A stretch of DNA of 43,807 nt from Fimenecus sp051881355. GTDB taxonomy: Bacteria; Bacillota; Clostridia; Oscillospirales; Acutalibacteraceae. Of this stretch, positions 22,846-30,515 are shown one piece after another. The stretch lies in assembly GCA_051881355.1 (NCBI GenBank), contig JBJEPS010000072.1, positions 1 to 43,807 of the forward strand. The letters run 5' to 3'. Each line of letters begins with the position of its first letter. Within the stretch, counting starts at the first letter, position 1. A program made the translations under genes and the position numbers. Below the pieces are notes generated by a model that was given only the letters and a program-made list of their open reading frames with translations, was not told where the DNA came from and did not search any database.

Positions 22846-24996
22846 TTATGCGGTCAGTTGTGCGCCGCTGTAAAACTTGGAAAGAATTTGTGCATAGGTC
22901 GAGCCGGTCGCCGCCATTTTTTCCGCACCCGCAAGGCTCATACCCACACCGCAACCGATGCCGTACACCTCAATCGTGAATTCATTGGTCGGCGTATTGT
23001 AGGTCACTGAGAAGCACTGCGACGGCAGATTTTTGCCTGCCATCACTTTTTCGACAAATTCAATTCCCGAAATTTCCTTTTCCCCGACGGATACCGTTTC
23101 CACATAGCCGATGCCGGTGTTCACCGCACCGTCATGCTTCAGTACTTGAATCCACTCTGCAGGGTCTTCGGAAAGCGCAAGCGTTGCATCGTAAGCCGTC
23201 AGCATAGCTTTCATATCGTCCGCCGAGAAAATCAGTTCGGTCTTATAGCCATCCTGCGTTTTGTCGGTTGCACATTCCACCGCACGCAGATACGGGAAGT
23301 TTTGCCCGTAAACGATATCGGCGGGTGTGGTTCTGCCGGCGGAAAGCTTGAAATACGGCGTAAATGCCGTTGCGTCTCCGAAGCTCAAATATTCGCCGAA
23401 CACGGAACGCACCGCGTTATACACCTCATCGCTGTACTCCGGTGCCAGCGTGACGCCCGTGATTTTCCAGTTGGTATTACGGTATTTTAAATAGGTGTAA
23501 ATTGCAACTGCCTGCGCTTTGAGTGCCTCAGGCTGGGTGTCCGCATCCATTTCCGCCTCAATCATACGTGCAACGGCTTCTTTGGCGTCCAATGTTTTTC
23601 CGTTCACAATTATTTCAGAGGGAATATCCTCCGACGCGGCAGCACCTTCCGAAGTATCAATCGCTGTTCCTGCGGCAGACTGTGTGGTCACCTCAGCGGG
23701 GGTTTCCTGTACGCCGGAACGCATTTCGTTATACATAAACTGCGACATCACCACGGTTTCCACTTCCGGCTCTGGCTCGGCAACCGAAACAGGCTGTGTT
23801 GTCGTCGAGACTTCCGTCAAAGCGGCTTTCTGCGCGGCATCACGTGCGTTCTTTTCCTTTACAAAGAAAATACAACCGACAGTAATTGCCGCTACCAAAA
23901 CCAACGCGATAATCGAAAGGGTGATTTTGCCCGATTTTTTGGAAAGAAAGGACGGCGCTTCAGGGGAAGTATCCATACCCGTGACCTCTATGCCGACTGC
24001 ACCTTTGCCACCCGCCTTTTCGCCGATTAACTCCACAAGCTCCTCGGCAGCGTCCGCAACAAAGTCGTGTGCACTTTCATCGTCCTCGCGGTATAGCTTG
24101 CGCACCACGGCGGTTTTATCGTCTGCAACCGTTATGCATATGTAGTCGCCGCCGTCTCCGGTGCCGATTTCCGAAATCGACGCGCCGAATTGTGCGCCGG
24201 AAAGCTCCTTTGCCGCTTTGGCGGTCAGGGCAACATAATCGGTTAAGTTATAATCGCCTTTGTCCTCGACATGGGGTGTAAATACAAAAAAGCTGTCGAA
24301 ATCCGCAACCCCTTCACCGAGCTTTTTGATTTCCTCGGCATACAGTGTGCCGCTGACGGCGACCCTTGCGCCTGTCTCCCGCAAAATATTGACGGTGTGC
24401 TGCATCACATTCGCCTCAGAGAATGCCCCCTGAGCAGGCTCTTCTGCCGTGTGCGCTTCCACGGGGACGGTCGGCATCTCGGGTTCCGGCGGTACAAATT
24501 CATGCTGCATAAAATACGGCACCAAGCCCGCCTTTAAAATACGGTCCAAACGCTCCTCGTCCAGTGGCAGAAACACCATGGTCTGCGTACCTTTTTGCAC
24601 CGCAAACCCCGGATACATACCGTCCTCACTCAAAAAGCAAACGGCATTTTCAGGCACAGCGGCATTTTTGACCTTTTCCTCCGGTGAAAGCCCTGTGTTT
24701 TCCGACAGGCGTGTATAAATTTCTGCATTTTGCACGGTCGGAAGTGCCAATGCCGTACACAGCTTTGCACGTACTGCATTATATTTTGCCTTGTCGATTG
24801 CCAAAACGATACATTCTTCATTTTTCAGGAGCTCCGCGAGCTGCGGAAGCATTGCCTTGAGCGTCGGAAAGCACACAAAGGCAGTATCCTCTTCCGAAAA
24901 TGCGCGCAGTGCGCCCGAAATGCGCTCGAGTAAGCCCGAAACGCGCTCGCGGTCGGCAGTCAGTGCCAAAAGTTTCATATTCATATCTCTCATCAT
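22846..24996 (-). CDS. CinA-like/TM/SpoIID-type fusion protein
   Basis: A 716-residue protein of unusual make-up. Residues 1-165 follow the CinA N-terminal (molybdopterin-binding-like) pattern, ending NAVCFLSEDGMYPGFAVQKG and TMVFLPLDEERL. Residues 195-330 follow the CinA C-terminal (nicotinamide-nucleotide amidase) pattern, but the active-site motif is altered (AVSGTLYAEE where PncC has AESCTGGLIA). A membrane span is at 358-379. After a Thr/Glu-rich linker, residues 460-715 form a SpoIID/LytB-type domain (AVARMIEAEMDADTQPEALK, AQAVAIYTYLK, GIGCGVGMSLAGAEKMA, ILSKFYSG). So it has a cytoplasmic degenerate CinA and an outer lytic-transglycosylase-like domain. Starts at 24984 or 24978 are also possible. 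It lies between sortase genes and galE. Confidence 0.78.
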   Translation of the reverse strand: MMRDMNMKLLALTADRERVSGLLERISGALRAFSEEDTAFVCFPTLKAMLPQLAELLKNEECIVLAIDKAKYNAVRAKLCTALALPTVQNAEIYTRLSENTGLSPEEKVKNAAVPENAVCFLSEDGMYPGFAVQKGTQTMVFLPLDEERLDRILKAGLVPYFMQHEFVPPEPEMPTVPVEAHTAEEPAQGAFSEANVMQHTVNILRETGARVAVSGTLYAEEIKKLGEGVADFDSFFVFTPHVEDKGDYNLTDYVALTAKAAKELSGAQFGASISEIGTGDGGDYICITVADDKTAVVRKLYREDDESAHDFVADAAEELVELIGEKAGGKGAVGIEVTGMDTSPEAPSFLSKKSGKITLSIIALVLVAAITVGCIFFVKEKNARDAAQKAALTEVSTTTQPVSVAEPEPEVETVVMSQFMYNEMRSGVQETPAEVTTQSAAGTAIDTSEGAAASEDIPSEIIVNGKTLDAKEAVARMIEAEMDADTQPEALKAQAVAIYTYLKYRNTNWKITGVTLAPEYSDEVYNAVRSVFGEYLSFGDATAFTPYFKLSAGRTTPADIVYGQNFPYLRAVECATDKTQDGYKTELIFSADDMKAMLTAYDATLALSEDPAEWIQVLKHDGAVNTGIGYVETVSVGEKEISGIEFVEKVMAGKNLPSQCFSVTYNTPTNEFTIEVYGIGCGVGMSLAGAEKMAATGSTYAQILSKFYSGAQLTA

Positions 24997-25046
24997 CCCT
25001 TAAACCGAACATTTCGGTATCAAATTACTTAGGCAAAGCCAACGCT

Positions 25047-26555
25047 TTAAGCGAGGTCGGTAGGTGCAGTAGCTGCCGACCCGTTGACCGTCCACCTTTC
25101 GGCATTTGCAAACGGATTATCCTGTCCGAGTTTATCATAATATGCCTGCGGATACCGCGGATTTTCGTTCACCGTGGCGAGCGAGGTATCAATCACCGTG
25201 CTTTCATTATCTCGGAGCATTCTGCCGATAATCACCAAGCGCGCATCGGAAAACTCATAGGTACAGGTTTGCAGCGTGATAATTTTATCGGTCGGCTGTA
25301 TATCCACACCCGTGGTATAGAGCTTGCGTTCATCGACTGCAGCAATATATTCCATGAACTTGTCGTTTGAGCCGAAGTCCGTCACGGTATAGTTGAAAAT
25401 ATACCCGTTGTCGTCTTCTTCCTTGCTGTTGGTAATCAGCACCGCATATACCTTGAATTTATAACTGCGGTACAGCGTATCAAACTCAATAACGGGGGAT
25501 TCTTGGAAGCCCTCGACGGTTTTGTATTTCTTTAAATCGGCAAAAACCAGCCCGTCGCTCATATGATGCCCGTAGATGATGGTGTTTTTGTTTAAGTATT
25601 TCGGGTCGTTGCGGTAATCCATACAAGGACAGCCGTAACGGCTGTAATTGCCGTAAAAGTCCTTCTTGAGATAGGTGGCGTTATCCGTTGTCTGTACCAC
25701 CTGCACATCAATCAAGGAGTTGGGGATTTTAATCCAGCCGACCAAATCCTGATTGATGGCATACAGATACGCGTATTTTGCCATCATGCCATCGGGCAGA
25801 TTGATGTTCGGATACTTGGATAAGAACTCTGCCCAAACATCTGACTCGGTGGAAATATCCGTGTCATCAATGATTTGCCCTTTGATTTCTTTGTTCTGCT
25901 TACTTGCCTGATAGCTTTGCACGCCGTATGCACCGAAATACACAAGACAGCAGACCAAGGTGACGACCGCCAAATCCATAATCACCTTGCGAATGCCTTC
26001 CCCGACGGTATCGTGCTTGTTGGGGAAGATTTTCAAGAAAGCACTTTTAAAAATCTCGTTAAAAGTGCGGTATTCTTTTGTTGTCCGGGACGACTTATCC
26101 TCCGCCGCATTCGACTTTTCTGCGGCAGAAGCAAACGGTACAATATCCGTTTCCGCAGTATGTGCAGACAAATCGGCATATTCCTGATAGTTGTCTGTCA
26201 CATCAACAAATTGGTCACCCTCCGACAAAAATTTACTCTTTCTGCCGGTTTTGGTTTTTGTGTCGGGCGTTGTTTCCATCACCGAACGCAAAACATCATC
26301 ATAAATACTGCGACTTTCCTGCGCCGTTTTGTCCACCTTCGTTTCCGAAAGTGCTTGCGCTTCAGCAGCGGACTGCGCCGCCGTCGAATCGGTCTGTAAC
26401 GGGGCGTCCTTTGCATCGCGCAGCGAAGAAAGCAATGCTTCTACTGTATCCACTTCCTGTGCTTTGTTGTCCTGCGCATCGTCGGAAGCGAGTTTTTTCT
26501 TTAACTCGTCAAACGAAAGTACCTCGTTTTTCTGGTGTTCATCGTGCTTAGCCAT
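25047..26555 (-). CDS. Class B sortase with long cytoplasmic N-terminus
   Basis: A membrane cysteine transpeptidase. The 502-residue protein has a 190-residue charged, low-complexity cytoplasmic region (much longer than usual), one span (about 193-212), then the sortase barrel with His330 (NTIIYGHHMSD), Cys431 (ITLQTC) and Arg439 (DARLVIIGR), all the residues of the active site. It ends with a tail TVNENPRYPQAYYDK...NPFANAERW that the next sortase shares. No protein with an LPXTG- or NPQTN-like sorting signal is in this window. It lies six bases downstream of the second sortase. Confidence 0.93.
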   Translation of the reverse strand: MAKHDEHQKNEVLSFDELKKKLASDDAQDNKAQEVDTVEALLSSLRDAKDAPLQTDSTAAQSAAEAQALSETKVDKTAQESRSIYDDVLRSVMETTPDTKTKTGRKSKFLSEGDQFVDVTDNYQEYADLSAHTAETDIVPFASAAEKSNAAEDKSSRTTKEYRTFNEIFKSAFLKIFPNKHDTVGEGIRKVIMDLAVVTLVCCLVYFGAYGVQSYQASKQNKEIKGQIIDDTDISTESDVWAEFLSKYPNINLPDGMMAKYAYLYAINQDLVGWIKIPNSLIDVQVVQTTDNATYLKKDFYGNYSRYGCPCMDYRNDPKYLNKNTIIYGHHMSDGLVFADLKKYKTVEGFQESPVIEFDTLYRSYKFKVYAVLITNSKEEDDNGYIFNYTVTDFGSNDKFMEYIAAVDERKLYTTGVDIQPTDKIITLQTCTYEFSDARLVIIGRMLRDNESTVIDTSLATVNENPRYPQAYYDKLGQDNPFANAERWTVNGSAATAPTDLA

Positions 26556-26561
26556 AAGTTA

Positions 26562-27551
26562 CTATTCACCTTTCGGATACCATTTTTCATCGTCTCGATA
26601 CGGATTTTCCAAATTGTATTTGTCGTAATACAACTGCGGATATTTCGGATTTTCATTGACTGTCGCTTTCGTGACATCTACCGTTTCGCTTTCGCCCTCC
26701 CGCACAAGCCGTGCCATCACAATGCAGCGCGCGTCCTCCTGTTTACGGGCGCTCAAATCCAAATCGCGCGTGCAGGTTTGCAAGGTCAGGATTTTGTCGG
26801 TCGGCAAAACCTCCACATCGGTGTGATACAGGCTTCGCTTGTGGACCTCCGCAATAAAATCCGCAAAATTGTCGTCGGTCATAAACGGATAAATATAATT
26901 AAACACATAGCCGTTGTCGAGTTCAGGCGAGGCGGTGGTCAAAAAGACCGCAAACACCTTCCACTTATAGTCCGCGTAAATCGTGTTAAATTCGATAACG
27001 GGTGCGGTTTTATAAAATTCGATATCCTTGTATTTTTCCAAATCGGAAAACATCGTGGAATCCAAGTAATTGTGCCCATAAATAATCGTGTTTTTGTTGA
27101 ACGTATCGATACTGTTTCGATAATCCATGAATACACTGCCGCGCCGTTCGTATTCCTTGTAAAAATTGCGGCGCATATAGTAGTCGTTGTCGTTCGCCTG
27201 CACGACCGGCTGATTGATGGTCGTGTTGGGAATCACAATCCACCCGACCAAATCGTTATTTTCATTGTACGCCGCGCGGTACTGCGGCTGAACCGCAGCA
27301 GGCTCTGCGGGATAGGTTTCCGCCTCTGGCGCACTTGTCAGTTCTGCAATACTCTCCGCTTGCTTTTTGCTGTCGTACACCTCTTTAAAATATTTGACGC
27401 ATATCCCGCCGGAAACAAGCAGAACCAACACCGCAAGCACGGTAATGATGCGATTGAGCACGCCGCCTTTTTTTCGTTTTTTCTGCGGTGGCTTTTGCGG
27501 CGGTGTGTCGGGAACCAAATCCGTCGCCCGTGCGTATTGTTGATTGTTCAT
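26562..27551 (-). CDS. Class B sortase
   Basis: The 329-residue protein has a Pro/Lys-rich cytoplasmic start, one span (about 32-51), and a sortase barrel with His160 (NTIIYGHNYLD), Cys260 (LTLQTC) and Arg275 (DARCIVMAR). It shares the tail TVNENPKYPQLYYDK...NPYRDDEKW with the adjacent sortase, so the two are tandem duplicates that diverged, chiefly in the N-terminus. Its ATG overlaps the pncC stop by four bases. Substrates are unknown; class B enzymes attach haem-uptake proteins, pilins or spore/cell-wall proteins in other species. Confidence 0.94.
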   Translation of the reverse strand: MNNQQYARATDLVPDTPPQKPPQKKRKKGGVLNRIITVLAVLVLLVSGGICVKYFKEVYDSKKQAESIAELTSAPEAETYPAEPAAVQPQYRAAYNENNDLVGWIVIPNTTINQPVVQANDNDYYMRRNFYKEYERRGSVFMDYRNSIDTFNKNTIIYGHNYLDSTMFSDLEKYKDIEFYKTAPVIEFNTIYADYKWKVFAVFLTTASPELDNGYVFNYIYPFMTDDNFADFIAEVHKRSLYHTDVEVLPTDKILTLQTCTRDLDLSARKQEDARCIVMARLVREGESETVDVTKATVNENPKYPQLYYDKYNLENPYRDDEKWYPKGE

Positions 27552-28027
27552 GCTTGCAAATACCTCCGTACAGCCTCTAACGCACGCTGTGCCGATACCG
27601 TGCGGTTTTGCTCCCGCACATTGTCCGCAAATCGGTTTTCGTATTTTTCTACGGTCACGGTATCTTTGTCCGCCAAGGCAATGAAGACCAGCCCGACGGG
27701 TTTATCGGTATCGTCGGAATTCGGTCCAGCAATCCCCGTTACGGCAACTGCCAAATCCGCGTCGGCGGCTTTCCGTGCGCCGATTGCCATTTCGCGCGCC
27801 GTCTGTTCGCTGACCGCACCATAGGCTTGTAAGGTTTTCGCCTGGACGCCGAGCCATTTTTCCTTTAAGCGATTGGAATAGGTCACGAGTGACCCGTGAA
27901 ACACCGCGGACGCCCCCGAAACATCGGTTAAGCGTTTGGCAATCAGCCCGCCCGTGCAGGATTCCGCCACCGTGAGTGTCAGCCTTTTTTCATGCAACAA
28001 GAAAATGACTTCTTCTTCGAGTGTCAT
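27548..28027 (-). CDS. pncC: Nicotinamide-nucleotide amidase (CinA C-terminal type)
   Basis: Deamidates nicotinamide mononucleotide to nicotinate mononucleotide in NAD recycling. The 159-residue stand-alone domain has the active-site motif VAESCTGGLIAKRLTDVSGA, the YSNRLKEKWLGV segment with its conserved Lys, SEQTAREMAIGAR, and AVAVTGIAGPNSDDTDKPVG. Length is typical for a single-domain enzyme. It begins 12 bases after thiI and overlaps the sortase gene. A degenerate version of the same fold is inside the SpoIID-type protein of the same operon. Confidence 0.95.
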   Translation of the reverse strand: MTLEEEVIFLLHEKRLTLTVAESCTGGLIAKRLTDVSGASAVFHGSLVTYSNRLKEKWLGVQAKTLQAYGAVSEQTAREMAIGARKAADADLAVAVTGIAGPNSDDTDKPVGLVFIALADKDTVTVEKYENRFADNVREQNRTVSAQRALEAVRRYLQA

Positions 28028-28039
28028 AGCGTACCTCTT

Positions 28040-29218
28040 TTAGAATGTGGTTTTTATCAGTTCAAACCGTGCGCCCTCGACCGCGCGCTCTACCAAAGCA
28101 TCGATATCTAACGCACTTTCGGCATGCTCTAAGAACGAGATTTGCGGACGGGTTTTCGGGTGCTTCGGGGTGAATACCGTACAACAATCCTCGTAAGGAC
28201 GAATGGAAATATCAAACGTATCAATCTGCCGCGCGCGGATAATGATTTCGTCTTTATCCATTCCAATCAGCGGGCGGAACACGGGGAGCCCAACCACCGC
28301 GTCCGTACAGCCCAAGGAGAGCATCGTCTGGCTTGCCACCTGCCCGACGCTTTCCCCTGTAATGAGTGCCGCACAGTCCTCTCTTCTGGCAATGCGTTCG
28401 GAAATGCGCATCATAAAGCGGCGCATAATCAAAGTAAACAATTCTTCCGGGCAGTTGTCACGGATTTGCGTTTGAATTTCGGTAAACGGCACGGTGTACA
28501 GCCCGATGTCGCCGCTGTATTTGGCGACCTGCCGCAATAAATCGTGCACCTTCATCTCCGCCTGCGGCGAGGTGAACGGCGGCGAGGCAAAATGTACCGC
28601 GTCAAGCACGATGCCGCGCTTTGCCATCATCCAGCCCGCGACGGGGCTGTCAATCCCGCCGGATATGAGCAGTGCCGCTTTGCCGCCCGTGCCCACGGGC
28701 ATACCGCCCGCGCCTTTAATTTGGTTACAGCGGATATACGCCTTTTTCTCGCGCACCTCGACCGTGACCACGCGGTCGGGATTGTGCACATCGACTTTTA
28801 AATGCGGGAACGCCGAAAGCAGCGCCCCGCCGACCTCGCGGCTGATTTCGGGTGAGGTTAAGGGAAATTCCTTATCCGACCGCTTTGCCTCAACCTTAAA
28901 GGTTGAAATTTCCGAAAGCGTGTCGGCAAGGTATACCTTTGCCGCGGACAAAATTTCCGCCATATCCTTTTCAACCGCCGCCGCGCGCTGAAATCCCGCG
29001 ATACCGAATACTTTGGACAGGCGTTCGACCGCCTCGTCCATATCAAAATTTTCATTGGTCGGTTCTATTGTAATCGTAGATTGTGAACGGGATATGACAA
29101 ACGCACCCAAACCCTGCATTCTGCGCTTAATATTTTTTACCAAGACGCTTTCGAAGGTCGAACGGTTCAAGCCCTTGAGCGCCAACTCCCCGTTTTTGAT
29201 TAAAATAATTTCCTGCAT
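28040..29218 (-). CDS. thiI: tRNA 4-thiouridine synthase ThiI
   Basis: Activates U8 of tRNA with ATP and adds sulfur to make 4-thiouridine. The 392-residue product has a ferredoxin-like start (IILIKNGELALKGLNR), a THUMP domain (to about residue 165), the PP-loop LLISGGIDSPVAGWMM, and the C-terminal PYEDCCTVFTPKHPKTRP. There is no rhodanese domain, as usual in Bacillota, where a dedicated cysteine desulfurase supplies sulfur; that gene lies three bases upstream. A role in thiamine sulfur transfer is less likely without the rhodanese part. Confidence 0.96.
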   Translation of the reverse strand: MQEIILIKNGELALKGLNRSTFESVLVKNIKRRMQGLGAFVISRSQSTITIEPTNENFDMDEAVERLSKVFGIAGFQRAAAVEKDMAEILSAAKVYLADTLSEISTFKVEAKRSDKEFPLTSPEISREVGGALLSAFPHLKVDVHNPDRVVTVEVREKKAYIRCNQIKGAGGMPVGTGGKAALLISGGIDSPVAGWMMAKRGIVLDAVHFASPPFTSPQAEMKVHDLLRQVAKYSGDIGLYTVPFTEIQTQIRDNCPEELFTLIMRRFMMRISERIARREDCAALITGESVGQVASQTMLSLGCTDAVVGLPVFRPLIGMDKDEIIIRARQIDTFDISIRPYEDCCTVFTPKHPKTRPQISFLEHAESALDIDALVERAVEGARFELIKTTF

Positions 29219-29221
29219 ACC

Positions 29222-30355
29222 TTATCCTTTTTTACGAAGTGTTTGTACTTCGGTTGTAATTGCGTTTATACAAGTGTCGATTTCTGCTTGTGTGGTTTCA
29301 CGCGAAAGACTGATGCGCACGGCGGTGTCGATTTCCGCCGGTGAAAGTCCCATAGCCGTCAGCACAGGGCTTCTGTGCCCTTTGGCGCACGCCGAGCCTG
29401 CCGAAACAGACACACCCAACGTCGAAAGATAATTTACACTCACCTGCGAGGGAATGCCCGCAACGGAAATGTTCACAATATAGGGGAGCGCATTTTCGGG
29501 GGAGTTTATGCGAATCCCCTCAATCTGCCGCAATCCGTTTACCAGTCGGTCACGAAGCGCCGAAACACGTTCGCTGTTTTTTCGGATATCGCCTGCCGCC
29601 TTGGTCGCCGCGCCGAATGCTGCAATCGCGGGTGTCGCCTGCGTACCCGAAACAAGCCCGTTTTCCTGTCCGCCGCCGAGTAAATACGGTTTGATGTGCA
29701 GCCCCTGCCGCACATATAAAGCCCCTGCACCTTTTAAGCCGTGGATTTTATGGGCACTTACCGAAAGCAAGTCAATTCCGCATTTTTTCGGTACAATCGG
29801 AAGCTTCATAAAGCCCTGCACTGCGTCCACATGCAAAAGCGCTTTGCTCTTTTTGCGCCGCAGAATTCCCGCGATTTTGTCAAACGGTAAAATACTGCCG
29901 ACCTCGTTATTCACTGCCATTGTGCTTACCAAAACGGTTTGCTCATCAATCGCATTTTGGAACTGCTCCGCCGTGATATTGCCGCTCGCGTCAGGCAAAA
30001 GACGAATGACCGTAAAGCCCTGTTCTTCTAAGCGGCGCATACAGTTTTCCACACTCGGGTGCTCAAATGCCGTGGTAACGATTTTGCCGCCGTTCCGCCC
30101 CGTCTTCCCGACCGCGCCGAAAATTGCAGTATTGTTTGCTGCCGTCCCGCTCGGGGTAAAATAAATTTCCGCACTATCCGCCGAAAGGGCTTTGGCGACT
30201 TCCCCGCGCGCCGTTTCGAGGATTTGCAGCGCCGTAAACCCGCATGCGTGCAAAGACGAGGGATTGCCGAACGCTTCGGTCATCGCGTGATTTGCGGCGT
30301 CCACCGCCGCTTTGCACGGCTTTGTCGTCGCGCTGTTATCCAAGTAACACTGCAA
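29222..30355 (-). CDS. Cysteine desulfurase (IscS/NifS family)
   Basis: A PLP enzyme that takes sulfur from cysteine, here probably for ThiI. The 377-residue protein has YLDNSATTKP at the start, EHPSVENC, NNEVGSILP, HVDAVQGFMK, the PLP Lys203 (VSAHKIHGLKGAGAL) and the catalytic Cys323 in a short loop (SAGSACAKGHRSPVL). I chose TTG at 30355 because it gives the family start MQCYLDNSATT and follows GAGGG at seven to eight bases; an upstream ATG would add 13 residues with no ribosome site. First gene of the long operon. Confidence 0.93.
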   Translation of the reverse strand: MQCYLDNSATTKPCKAAVDAANHAMTEAFGNPSSLHACGFTALQILETARGEVAKALSADSAEIYFTPSGTAANNTAIFGAVGKTGRNGGKIVTTAFEHPSVENCMRRLEEQGFTVIRLLPDASGNITAEQFQNAIDEQTVLVSTMAVNNEVGSILPFDKIAGILRRKKSKALLHVDAVQGFMKLPIVPKKCGIDLLSVSAHKIHGLKGAGALYVRQGLHIKPYLLGGGQENGLVSGTQATPAIAAFGAATKAAGDIRKNSERVSALRDRLVNGLRQIEGIRINSPENALPYIVNISVAGIPSQVSVNYLSTLGVSVSAGSACAKGHRSPVLTAMGLSPAEIDTAVRISLSRETTQAEIDTCINAITTEVQTLRKKG

Positions 30356-30408
30356 AGCAAACCCTCTTTTCAAAAAACTTTCAAAATACAACAATATCGC
30401 AGTTTCTT

Positions 30409-30437
30409 ATTATACACGAAAATCTACGCTTTGGCAA
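30409..30437 (-). promoter_or_regulatory. Promoter of the iscS-like-thiI-pncC-sortase operon
   Basis: TTGCCA (30432-30437), 17-base spacer, perfect TATAAT (30409-30414) on the minus strand. No other good promoter was seen within the following nine genes, whose gaps are 3-50 bases or overlaps. Confidence 0.75.
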
Positions 30438-30515
30438 ATAAAACAGCATATTTTTTCAAAGAAATTTCTGTATATTTTCATATTTTCTGCAAATTCTATC
30501 CGAGAGGTGAACAGT

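Noticed and set aside
26535..27824. A 429-codon open frame on the plus strand across the sortase and pncC genes.
   Set aside because: It is antisense to two well-supported genes, has no ribosome site, and its protein has no recognisable domain.
20321..28027. Sortase substrates encoded next to the sortase genes.
   Set aside because: No LPXTG- or NPQTN-like motif followed by a span and basic tail in any neighbouring protein; the TPM protein's tail is Gly-rich only.
30440..30500. Sigma-G type promoter before ypeB (GCATA at 30446 with CTGTATA 17 bases later).
   Set aside because: The -10 differs from the expected CATnnTA at two places, so it is too weak to list as a feature.
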